The notes below the pieces were generated by a model. The model saw nothing but the letters and a program-made list of their open reading frames with translations. It did no database searches and was not told the origin of the DNA. A stretch of DNA of 64,000 bases, taken from positions 224,542,085-224,606,084 of the forward strand of contig NC_134400.1 in the NCBI RefSeq assembly GCF_050003625.1, written 5' to 3'. Made by a program: the position numbers and the translations under genes. This document shows positions 21,601 to 31,251 of this stretch, piece after piece (position 1 is the stretch's first letter; each line of letters begins with the position of its first letter). The DNA is from Haematobia irritans (lineage: Eukaryota > Arthropoda > Insecta > Diptera > Muscidae).

Positions 21601-22688
21601 TTACATGATCCTAAATATTACTCTTGGTAAGATAAGGAAAAATTTCTTAGTGAATTAGGCAAATGATTCCAAAAGCGAAGAACTCGAATCAAAAAAGACT
21701 TTTCATGTATCGAGGATTGTATCATAGGGACATCAATTTGAACATTACGCGTTGAATTTATTAATGAAAATTTATTTACAAGAACATCTGGTTTTCTTGA
21801 TTGCATAATCTTAAAAAAAATGAAGAACAGTACGCAGACTCAAGTAATTTCGAAAAGCGCAACCAAGAAAATCAGAAGTACATGCATGAATACGATCATG
21901 ATCATACCATTTAACATCATATATATAGCGGATAATTCTGTGGACAATTCTCTCTAACCTATCTAAATTGTAAGACCATGTTCCAGAAAATATTTCAATG
22001 CCATAGTTTACAAGAGACATAAGTAAAGCATGGGCCAATTTTTTACGAATATATCTCGGAGTATAAGCCCTCAATTGGTATAACTTTCTTAAAGTGAGAC
22101 AAATTCGATTTGATAAATAATTTAAATGAACATCAAAATTTAGATTCGGGTCAAGCATAACCCCAAGACTTTTAAGAGAATCCACGTAATCAACTATCTG
22201 ATTATTGATAATAATTTGAGGGCATAAAGCATTGCGAGTTCTTGTGTGGAAATGCATAGCTTTAGGTTTAGCTGGGTTGATCATTAATCCATCATCATTC
22301 ATTATTCCTATAAAGTTATTAATATGCTCATTGATAAAGTTTCAGAAGCGTTCGGTCCTAACAAAATAAAGATATCGTCATCGAATACATAAGGCTGACA
22401 AAATGTATTCTCTATCTGAGATATGATATCATTAATATAGGACAGAAACAATATTGGTCCCATAACGGACCCCTGAGGCACACCTGATGTAACAACGCCG
22501 ATACTAGAATTAACCCCGTTAAATGGCACATACTGCCTTCTATCTGAAAGATAAGAATAAATTAATTTGCAGGCCGTTCTAGAATTGTTAAATTTGTTGT
22601 ACAATTTCTTCGTCAGGTTAATATGATCAATACGGTCGAAAGCCTTAGTAAGGTCCAAAGAGACTAGTGTACAAAAATGATTCCTATC
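21601..22688 (-). pseudogene. 5'-truncated LINE (jockey-like), reverse transcriptase, frameshifted
   Basis: The - strand shows reverse transcriptase blocks: SLDLTKAFDRIDH, SGVPQGSVMGPILFLSYIND, FDDDIFILL at the catalytic site (YADD expected), then SLKSLGVMLDPNLNF, the C-terminal SLVNYGIEIFSGTW and LRFWNHLPNSLR. Frameshifts near 22305 and 21808 and the altered active site show decay. Its upstream part is removed at 22688, where the + strand LINE inserted. Only 13 bp of it plus a MITE end remain beyond 25768. Confidence 0.85.
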
Positions 22689-25600
22689 TAATTCCTTTGT
22701 ATTCACTTGACACTTTAGGTGAAATTGTCAGTGACGGGTCATTTATTCGACGTTTTTGCGCTGGTAGCTCAAATATGAATATTGGCTTTTGCAATGTCCA
22801 ATCTATTAAACCTGGAACCAGGTCAACTAAATTTGACGAATTAAAGAATATTCTGTGCAGTGGTCATCTCGACATTATTGGATTCGCTGAGACGTGGCTA
22901 AAACCGTATGTATCTAGCAAAAGTATTAATATTCCGGGTTATAATCTATTCCGGAATGACAGATGCGGTATAAGGGGTGGTGGGGTAGCTTGTTATATTT
23001 CTTCTGGTTTAAATGCGAAAATTCTGACATCTATTTCAGAGCCGGGTTGTGAAGCAATTTTTCTTCAAATTCGGACTTCTGTGGCAATGTTTATTGTTGG
23101 TATTGTTTATCTCCCTCGTGGCGATGTGGATGCCTTGGAGAGATCCATTTCAGACATCGTAACGAGGTATGAACATGTATTGATTGTGGGCGACTTTAAC
23201 TTTGACATTTGTCGTTCGTGTAATTTTTCTAATTTTAGGCATTTTCTTACCAGGTGTAATCTCACAGTTTTTCATAATGACAGGCCAACTCACTATAACT
23301 GTAGTAGTGACTCTGTGTCGTTAATCGATTATTCTCTAGTTTCTTGTACCAGTTCAGTCTTGAGAAGCAATCAATTTTACTTCCCGGCGGTGAATTCATA
23401 TCACGCTTTTCTATTAATCCAGTACGAATTACCTAACAATACCGCTTCTTGTTACACTACATTTAGAAACTATAGTGCAATTGATATGAATAACTTGGTG
23501 GAGGATGTTGTTAATGCGGATTTTGTCAGTTTGTACAGTACGAACGACACTAATGTGCAATTGTCGGTTTTGAATACAATATTTTATGAATTATTCAACA
23601 CACATGTACCTGAAAGAGTTAGAGAAGTTAGTCGGAGCAGACGCGCCTGGTTCACGCCTGAGATTAGGGCTGCTATTGCCAATAGGGATTTGGCTTATAG
23701 GGCATATATGGAGAATAAGACTGCTAGAAATAAGGATATATACAATGGATACAGAGCTGAGGCTCGGAGAATGATTAGACGTGCGAAAAGGGAGTATGGC
23801 GCGCGCCTTTTTGGTGGCATTAACAGTCCTCGAGACTTTTGGTCTCGTATGAGGAATGCTGGGGCTTCCAAATCGGACTCTTATAGCTGTGATATTGATC
23901 CTGACGATTTGAATGTATGTTTTACTTCCGTGTCGTCTTCTTCTTCTTCTAGTTTCAGTAGCCCTAATTATCCTGACCGTGATGATGACTTTAATTTTCG
24001 ATGTGTCGATGAATATGAGATTTTTTGTGCAATATCTAGTATTAAGTCCAATGCGACAGGTCATGATTCTATTCCGGTGAAATTTATTAAATTGATTTAT
24101 CCATTTATTTCCCGACATCTTCTACATTTTTTCAATACGATTATTATGACTGGAATATTCCCTGCGAATTGGAAGCTGGCTAAGGTATTTCCTCTACGAA
24201 AAAAGGGTACTTCTGGCAAGGAATGCTCAGACTTTAGACCGATTTGTGTCCTACCTGCTTTGTCTAAGGCGTTTGAGATAATTCTTAAGGATCAGATGTG
24301 TGCATATCTTGAATCACATTCCTTGGTGGACAGCTGCCAATCTGGCTTTAGGAGCCACCATAGCACAACTTCATTAATGATTCATGTCACGGACAATATA
24401 AGACGATCTTTAGACCGTAGGAATCCGGGTATACTTGCAATATTAGATCTAAGTAAGGCGTTTAATTCTGTTGACCACACTATTCTCTTAAATAAGCTTT
24501 TTTCTCAGTTCCGTTTTTCGCACTATTCATGTGTGTTAATTCGTTCTTTTTTGTCGGATCGATCGCAGTTTGTCATATCTAACGGTCGATCATCTGGGAC
24601 TCGTGCAATATACTATGGTGTCCCGCAAGGTTCCATTCTAGGTCCGTTGCTTTTTATGTTATATGTCAATGACATTTGCGAATGTGTTCATTTCTCTGAG
24701 CTTGGGATCTATGCGGATGACATCCAATTATATAATTCTTCGAATTATTCTTTGGGTAATTGCATTCGGGAACTTGACGACGATATTGGGCGTATTTCTG
24801 TGTGGTGTTACGAGAATAATATCTGCTTAAATGTGCGGAAAACTAATTGTGTTTTGTTTCATGGGGCGCGCGATCACTCTGCAAGTATTACGGTACAGAA
24901 TTCTGTTGTACCTTGTTCTACTTCCGTTTCCTGTTTAGGATTTGAGATTGATTCCGGACTGAGTTTCACGGGTCATATTTCCTCTGTCTGCTCAAAAGTG
25001 AATCTGACTCTAAGGAAATTATATAGTATTGATGTAATTCTACCGATTGATGTACGACACAGACTAGCTCAGGCCCTACTCATGCCGAATATTGTGTATG
25101 GACTGGAGGTTTATTCAGGTACTAATGCATCGAACTTACGTAAATTACATTCTTGTTTTCATGGTATTTTAAGATACGTTTATGGCTCACATGCGCGTGA
25201 TAACTACGACTTCTACTCTTTTCAGTTTTTGGGTTGTTCATTTGACAACTTTTTAAACTCGAGATGCTTGTATTTTTTCTTCTGTGTGGTGAAATTTGGT
25301 TCACCACTGTATTTGATGGAGTCAATAACGTTTTTGAATACGACTAGAAATACACAGGTGCTGTTGGATCATTTTCACCATCTTGTCTTTGAGAGATCGT
25401 TTTCTGTACGTGTAGCCAGGTTATGGAACTCGCTACCTCACCACCTTAAAAATTTCTCTATTACTCCTTTTACATTTAAAAAGAATTTGTTAAATTATTT
25501 ATCTACTCTATAATGCAAATATTTATCATCTCACTGACAATTTCAAACTCAATGCGTTTTAATTTCTTGTTTGCTATGTATAAAGGGTTGTGCGTTAGGA

Positions 25601-25720
25601 TTTTAATTTTAAGTTTTTTTTTAGTTTCGTTTTAATTATAAGGTTAAGTTTTTATTTGGAATACTAGAGCTCTATTGATTGAATTTCTATCAACATGTTG
25701 TCCAGAAGGGCGTTGGTTGA

Positions 25721-25761
<41 letters not shown>

Positions 25762-25767
25762 CTAAAT
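22689..25767 (+). mobile_element. Jockey-like LINE with 13-bp TSD and (AAAT)n tail
   Basis: The TSD aatgattcctatc occurs at 22676-22688 and 25768-25780. The 3' end is an (aaat)n tract at about 25720-25762 after a 200-bp 3' UTR. The element begins close to the endonuclease, so any first ORF has been lost by 5' truncation. It is inserted in the opposite orientation into the older LINE at 21601-22688, which makes a head-to-head pair. Confidence 0.9.
22775..25513 (+). CDS. LINE ORF2: AP endonuclease plus reverse transcriptase, uninterrupted
   Basis: The frame is open for 912 codons from the first Met inside the element (22775) and has no stop or shift. At the N-terminus are the APE-type endonuclease blocks IGFCNVQSI, IIGFAETWL, GGGVACYIS, VGIVYLPRG, VGDFNFDI and SLIDYSLVS. 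The reverse transcriptase follows (about residues 440-720): ATGHDSIPVKFI, DFRPICVLPALSK, QSGFRSHHST, AILDLSKAFNSVDH, YGVPQGSILGPLLFMLYVND, and YADDIQLY with the two catalytic Asp. The C-terminus resembles jockey/CR1-group elements. No RNase H motif is seen. The open frame indicates recent retrotransposition. Confidence 0.9.
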   Translation: MNIGFCNVQSIKPGTRSTKFDELKNILCSGHLDIIGFAETWLKPYVSSKSINIPGYNLFRNDRCGIRGGGVACYISSGLNAKILTSISEPGCEAIFLQIRTSVAMFIVGIVYLPRGDVDALERSISDIVTRYEHVLIVGDFNFDICRSCNFSNFRHFLTRCNLTVFHNDRPTHYNCSSDSVSLIDYSLVSCTSSVLRSNQFYFPAVNSYHAFLLIQYELPNNTASCYTTFRNYSAIDMNNLVEDVVNADFVSLYSTNDTNVQLSVLNTIFYELFNTHVPERVREVSRSRRAWFTPEIRAAIANRDLAYRAYMENKTARNKDIYNGYRAEARRMIRRAKREYGARLFGGINSPRDFWSRMRNAGASKSDSYSCDIDPDDLNVCFTSVSSSSSSSFSSPNYPDRDDDFNFRCVDEYEIFCAISSIKSNATGHDSIPVKFIKLIYPFISRHLLHFFNTIIMTGIFPANWKLAKVFPLRKKGTSGKECSDFRPICVLPALSKAFEIILKDQMCAYLESHSLVDSCQSGFRSHHSTTSLMIHVTDNIRRSLDRRNPGILAILDLSKAFNSVDHTILLNKLFSQFRFSHYSCVLIRSFLSDRSQFVISNGRSSGTRAIYYGVPQGSILGPLLFMLYVNDICECVHFSELGIYADDIQLYNSSNYSLGNCIRELDDDIGRISVWCYENNICLNVRKTNCVLFHGARDHSASITVQNSVVPCSTSVSCLGFEIDSGLSFTGHISSVCSKVNLTLRKLYSIDVILPIDVRHRLAQALLMPNIVYGLEVYSGTNASNLRKLHSCFHGILRYVYGSHARDNYDFYSFQFLGCSFDNFLNSRCLYFFFCVVKFGSPLYLMESITFLNTTRNTQVLLDHFHHLVFERSFSVRVARLWNSLPHHLKNFSITPFTFKKNLLNYLSTL

Positions 25768-25780
25768 AATGATTCCTATC

Positions 25781-25811
25781 GGAATAACTGATAGTCTGTA
25801 AAGCGCATTAC
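25781..25811. repeat. End fragment of the Harbinger-like MITE family
   Basis: ggaataactgatagtctgta plus aagcgca, followed by TTA (25811-25813), is the right end of the MITE that is intact at 34569-34810. The older - strand LINE joins it directly. Confidence 0.65.
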
Positions 25812-25813
25812 AT

Positions 25814-26597
25814 TCATTTATTCTTTCCTTCTGAATCCAAACCGCATGGCAATTTGTATGGACAAAAATATTCATAGTCTGTTAAAACGCAGAAAATTTC
25901 TAACGTACCCAGGAATATGGCCCCTCCGTGTTACCGTGTACAGCGAACAACTGTATTAACTTTCAACACATCAAAGAATATGAAAACGAGAAAAACGATA
26001 ATGTTTGCAAAAGTATCAATCTTTTTCTGAAATTTTATAAATTTAACGAACAAAGAAACATTATTATAAGAATATTTATTTTAGATCTATAAAATATAAT
26101 CCCAGTTTATCTCAAAATAAGGCATTACACAAAGCAAAATGTTTGCTGATCGCAATCGGTAGATGTCAAGTCAATGTCGAAATGGGAGAATAACTTCGAT
26201 AGGAAAATATCTCGACATCGCAATTCGTTATTAAATATGAATAATTTTATTTTTATTCTATTCTAAAACAGTTCTTTTATAAGTTATTTCATAAACTATG
26301 GAAAAGGTTCTTTACTAGATTACATCGAAATTAATGAATAGTTATATACATTTTTTGCTTGGCCATCAAATAAAATTATATTATTTCAGTAACATTACGT
26401 AAAGTTTTCTTTTCATTGTGCATTTTTTGTGGTACGAACAATCGCAGAATATTATGATATTGAGCACTAAATACGATTTATGTGCCATAATATATAACAA
26501 AAGGCTAAAAGCATAATTGGGATTAACTGAACAATGAATGGGATTAAAAAAGAGTATAGGAGAAATGATGATGATGTAAAAGTTGCGGAAAACATAA
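25814..26597. other. Spacer 3' of velo
   Basis: No gene is supported. 26140-26230 has scattered cgatag/tcgaca motifs. The velo 3' UTR should lie in the right part. Confidence 0.45.
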
Positions 26598-28842
26598 TTA
26601 AGGTTCAAATTTACGCATTTTCATAATAGATTGATCTTTCTGTATGACTTGTGTTACTGCATTTGCCTCGCCTGGTGCTACAACATCTGATCGTCGTTTG
26701 AGAACGATTTTGCGTCTCTGCGTTGGTAGTGATGATGACGCTTTTATTGTGGAGGCATATTCGGTTGTCATTGAATTCGATTTTATAGGAATCTTCCATG
26801 TATCATTTGCACTGTCCATATCCTCACTTTTTTTATCGTCCTATCAAAACAAATAAATATTTAGTAGGTTCCATTTGTTAACTTACGACATTGTTGACTC
26901 ACCACATCATCGTCATCGTCTTCGTCGACCATTTCGTCTTCTTCAAACTCTGGATTTGATTCAATCAGTTGCCCATTTAGGGTAGGAAATGGTATTTCCG
27001 GCAGCATTACTTTGTTATTAGGTCCATTGAGTTCATTCATTAATTTTTGCAGGAGTTTTGAGATGTCTTCGCGTTTTTTCGTTACAGTGAGCGTGTCAAA
27101 CCAGTTCGCCAATTGTTTTATGGGAATACGGTAATCGCGTATGGGATCTCTGAAAAAATGCTCTACATATTGAAGCAAATATAATCCACAATCGGTGAAA
27201 TTGTTTTGCTGAGGAACTTTAACACAATGACCAGGCATGTTGTCTTTGTTAAAAGTATGAAGTGGTGCATCGGCCATTTTAGCTTTGTATTCGCAAGTCA
27301 AATAGTCACGAAGTGTTGCTACAACACGACTTCTTGAAGTACCAACCAAAGAATCAAATATGAGTATTAGTGGCTGTTTGATTGCTTGGTGATCCGAAGA
27401 ATCGTAGTTCTCGGTATCACTATCGTCCGTAAATATATCACTATCGTCGGCCTCGGCTTCGTCCCGCTCACTTTCATCGTCGTCCGCAACATACATTTCG
27501 CTAAGAAAAGTATCCCTATCACGCTTTGAGAGTAAAGTAACTTGTGCTGTTTCCTTTTTAATTTCTACAAAAAAAAAAAAAATAATAAAACAGAATTCTT
27601 ACATTAACTATCGCAGATTATGTCGAGCGGTTTTTGAAACGTACTTGTTTTCTTAGTAGGCTCCAATTCCACCGGCACGTTAGTATCAAATGTTATCGGA
27701 CCTTTGAGACGAGGAAAACATATAATAGCCAAGAACCAATGGGAATGCTCATTTATGGGAATTATGATAAAGTCCTTTTCGAAGATGTTGACATTCTTTG
27801 TCCAGTTTTGAACTCGTGCATGACGCTTTTGAGCCGCTGACTGTCGCATATTTTTATCTTTATCAGTGTGTCGTGTGAAAGTGGTCAAGCGTTTGTAAAA
27901 GAACGTACTAAATATATGAGTACGCTCTCTTTGAGTTTTTGGAATGACATTATCATGAACCCATTTCAAGTAGAAGTCAATAATAATGTCATTCAAATAT
28001 TGGTCAGTTGCTAAGCACATGTAATCTTCTATGTTTATTGAAATACCGCCTTTTCCAGGCGGATAAATCAACAGTTGTCGAATATCGCTACATTGCAATT
28101 GAGTTGCAGTGGGTACACTTTCACTGAAATGTAAAAATTAACTATTTGTGAAATTGTTACAACACCCATCTGCTTGTACTCACCTTTCATTCTTTGTGCT
28201 GGGAACTTTTCGATCGGACTCTGCGACTCTTTGCAATAAGGCCTGTGCATCTATATCAGAGATTTCATCTAAGAAATCCCATATGGAACGTATAACACTT
28301 TTCGCATGATCGCTTATTGTCTGGAACTGAATAATTATTTTTCGCATGTGATAAGGGCCATTAGGTGAGAAATATGTAACTGAAAAACAAAACCAAATGG
28401 TATAGTATGTAGAATACCATGGGGGGCCTTCTACTCGAAACTAACCTCCATCTAAAGGCTGTGCAATATCAGGCATTTGTAGCGAACTTCTTATATATTT
28501 TGCACAAGACCGTAGTGTATAGAAACACAACATGGAGTCCGATAGCTTCGCAGAAAAATGGGCAATCACCTTAACGACCTCATCCTTGTGTATGTGCAAC
28601 TTGAATGTTTCAGATGGATTCGTTTCCAATGGAGCCACTATGCGTATACCCTTGGATGTTATGACAACCTATGACAATTAAATGAAAATGGTTAGATATC
28701 TTTGAAAATGTTTCTGCTGTTGAACATACCGGTTCCAGAGGATCAAAGCAATAAGTACCCAAACGTATGTATTTACAAGGCAATGTACAGCTCAACTTAT
28801 CGTTACAATTGCTAAGATCGGTGACATCTTCTCTTTTAAGAT
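26598..28842 (-). CDS. velo: SENP6/7 (Ulp2)-type SUMO protease, 3' exons
   Basis: Six exons are visible: 28842-28730, 28668-28446, 28379-28184, 28123-27609, 27564-26903 and 26840-26598, in matching phases (about 649 residues). The first three carry a conserved non-catalytic region (KYIRLGTYCF, KLHIHKDEVVKVIAHFS). Exon four starts the C48 peptidase: DYMCLATDQYLNDIIIDFYL, HIFSTFFYKRL, and the catalytic His in EHSHWFLAIICF. Exon five carries the catalytic Asp (LILIFDSLVGTSRSRVV), then VPQQNNFTDCGLYLLQYVEH with the Gln and catalytic Cys, and LANWF. An acidic insertion splits the catalytic core, as in SENP6/7. The family removes SUMO, mainly SUMO chains, in the nucleus. One donor (27608) is a weak GTTAAT, chosen because it keeps the frame and avoids a stop. 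The 5' exons are not found in the next 9 kb. Confidence 0.93.
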
Positions 28843-29493
28843 CTGTGAAAATAAATGGAAATATTCAGGAAAATCAAAATAGCTGTAACAATTACAACAA
28901 ACTAAATTTTATGTGAGGGGAAGAATTATAGGAAGTGCCGGCTCGCAACAAATAGAAACACAACAATGTTGTAAGAAATGTTTAAAGGAAAAATCCTTCT
29001 GCAAAGGCTCAGATGGAACTTAAAACACAGAATGTATAGTATGTTTGCTGCGGTTAGATGTTGTTATCCCATATCTGGGACAGAACTTATAATGTGTCCA
29101 ATCCACAACTGCTATTTAATTGGAAACATATATACAGAAAACGTGTTAGCTAAAAACTAACTACCAAAATCATTGTATTTCTATGACACAATAAAATTTA
29201 CCATTCCACTCCATATTTGTTTCTAGATTGATATGATTTTATTGTGTTGTGAAGCAAGTAAACTGTATTTATTACAAACACAAATTTAAACAATCCACTT
29301 GTAACTTGGACTCTTCACTACATATCATTCTTTTTCTATTGTGTTTCTATTTTATAAAAGTTGACATTTAGCAATGGCGTGCAACTGTCAGTATTCATTG
29401 CCATCTTGCGGTGGATAGATTGTCGTATAAAGTCTAATGGGCCATTTAGACCAGAGTATGACCATTTTTTTGCCACCGCCGAATTTGACGACT
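28843..29493 (-). other. Upstream of velo exon A; coding-like frame at 29336-29524
   Basis: The - strand 29524-29336 reads QDESSNSAVAKKWSYSGLNG through FIRQSIHRKMAMNT to a stop. It has coding-like residue usage but no recognised family. The start of this frame is where a SINE inserted (29494-29506 is its TSD). It could be a decayed velo exon or another gene remnant. Confidence 0.3.
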
Positions 29494-29506
29494 CATCTTG
29501 ACTCAA

Positions 29507-29841
29507 GGGTGCAATGGTTAGCATGCCCGCCTTGCATACACAAGGTCGTGGGTTCGATTCCTGCTACGACCAAACACCAAAAAGTATTTCAGCGGTGGAT
29601 TATCCCACCTCAGTAATGCTGGTGACATTTCTGAGGGTTTCAAAGCTTCTCTAAGTGGTTTCACTGCAATGTGGAACGCCATTCGGACTCGGCTATAAAA
29701 AGGAGGTCCCTTGTCATTGAGCTTAACATGGAATCGGGCAGCACTCAGTGATAAGAGAGAAGTTCACCACTGTGGTATCACAATGGACTGAATAGTCTAA
29801 GTGAGCCTGATACATCGGGCTGCCACATAACCTAACCTAAC
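29507..29841 (+). mobile_element. tRNA-derived SINE, 335 bp, with 13-bp TSD
   Basis: The tRNA-like head has box A (tgcaatggttagcatgcc) and box B (gggttcgattcctg) in 29509-29570. The body includes cctcagtaatgctggtgaca and ctcggctataaaaaggaggt. The tail is cctaacctaacc. The TSD catcttgactcaa is exact (29494-29506, 29842-29854). Fragments of the same SINE lie at 53548-53592 and, reversed, at 56670-56749. Confidence 0.9.
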
Positions 29842-29854
29842 CATCTTGACTCAA

Positions 29855-30975
29855 ATTCAAATAAAAATATTTATTTACATTAGGAAAATATTGTGGGAGG
29901 TATCTTTCCGGTGATAAAGGCGGTGGTCGGACTCCGAGAACAGGATTAACCTTGTAGCGTCTCACCGCTTCAGCTACAGTATTCTCATGAATCCTGTTCA
30001 GACTGGTCTGATATGCTGCCTGATCTAGAGGCTCACTTTTGTAACGCTGGATCTCGCGCTCTAGAAGGTGAAAATCAACCCTTACATTCATGGGAGGATG
30101 TTGCCTATCCACAAGATGGTGATTTGGATGACAACTTGGATAGCAACCCAAGAGGTACTGATTTGAGAACATGTAATTGTGTCGACGCACCGGGATGATC
30201 TTGGTCTCTTGGTTACCACTGATCGGCCAATTGCCTTATAAGTAGTCAACAAGGTTTCTTTGTCCGCACCCCAAGTGCTGCCGACAAGCGACTTGAGGAC
30301 CTTGTTTCTACCGCGGAGCAGTGACATGGGCAGACGACTTAACAAGCTGTCGAATGTTATCCCGAGTATCTTGGGGTAGGTTAGGTTCGAAGGCATAATC
30401 GATACTGCTGCATCTTTATGGGATCGATAACACATTTACCGATTATTTAGTCATCGCCGACAAGTCGTATCGATCCGACACACTGTAAGATTCCTTACAA
30501 ACACCGACATTCCGTCCGGAATAACTGATAGTATGTAAAGCGCATAATATTCATCTGCCTAAGTACTTCCGCCGTCCATGTAGTGAACAGTATGGCTAAG
30601 AATTTCGTAGCAGATATCCTCAAATTCCTAGCAGTGAAATAACTGCTAAGATCAGCAATGTAAGCGTTTAAACGATCACATATGTCATCAACAATGGGCC
30701 CGGATGCCATTATTGTACAGTCGTCCGCATATATACAATCTCGACGCCGTCAGGAGGGGGTGGAATCGAGGACAGGTAGAGATTAAACAGTGCCGGAGAT
30801 ATCACCCCACCCTGGGGAACTCCCTGTTTAACTCTACAGGGTTTCGACTTCTTGTCCCTGAATTCCACGTACGACTGGCGTCCGCACATATTCTCGATGT
30901 CTTCGAATAATGTGGCACGGTTGACCGTATCGAATGCTTTCGATAGGTCAAGCGTACATTTTATATTTTGTGAAA
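29855..30975 (-). pseudogene. Decayed LINE fragment, relative of the 42312 LINE
   Basis: The - strand pieces read DLSKAFDTVN-like, QGVPQGGVISPALFNLY, YADDCTIMASG, PKILGITFDSLLSRL, NKVLKSLVGSTWGADKETL and VLGVRPPPLSPE, in order but in three frames. The closest match in the window is the reverse transcriptase ORF at 44398-46194. It is broken by frameshifts and by a MITE piece at 30378-30540. Confidence 0.85.
30378..30540. repeat. Harbinger-like MITE fragment inside LINE fragment
   Basis: cgaaggcataatcgatactg through gtccggaataactgatag to aagcgca matches the right two thirds of the MITE at 34569-34810. LINE coding resumes on both sides. Confidence 0.7.
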
Positions 30976-31194
30976 CACCAAGGGCAACTAGCTTATTATA
31001 ATTTATTTAAATAATGATAACGAAGAGATACTACAACTACAAATTGTAGTGAATTGGTTTAACAAATCTATATAAAACTAATAATAGTAATAATAGAAAA
31101 AAATAGTTACATATTTAAATAACTGTTCATTTAGTTATGCAGCAACATTTGACCTTTATTCCAAATGGAATAAAGTGATGGTTTTTCAGATGTT
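30976..31194. other. AT-rich spacer
   Basis: Nothing is recognised apart from a small palindrome (ctttattccaaatggaataaag, 31154-31175). Confidence 0.4.
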
Positions 31195-31251
31195 TTATGC
31201 GCTTTACGTCTGTAAAGTTATTCCGGAAGACAGTGCTCGAGTCGAACATAT

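Noticed and set aside
18466..31251. Past inversion of the velo segment by recombination between the two 2095-bp copies
   Set aside because: Each copy still has its own matching flanks (TT/TT and AT/AT, with the expected target sequence continuing on both sides). An inversion would have mixed them.
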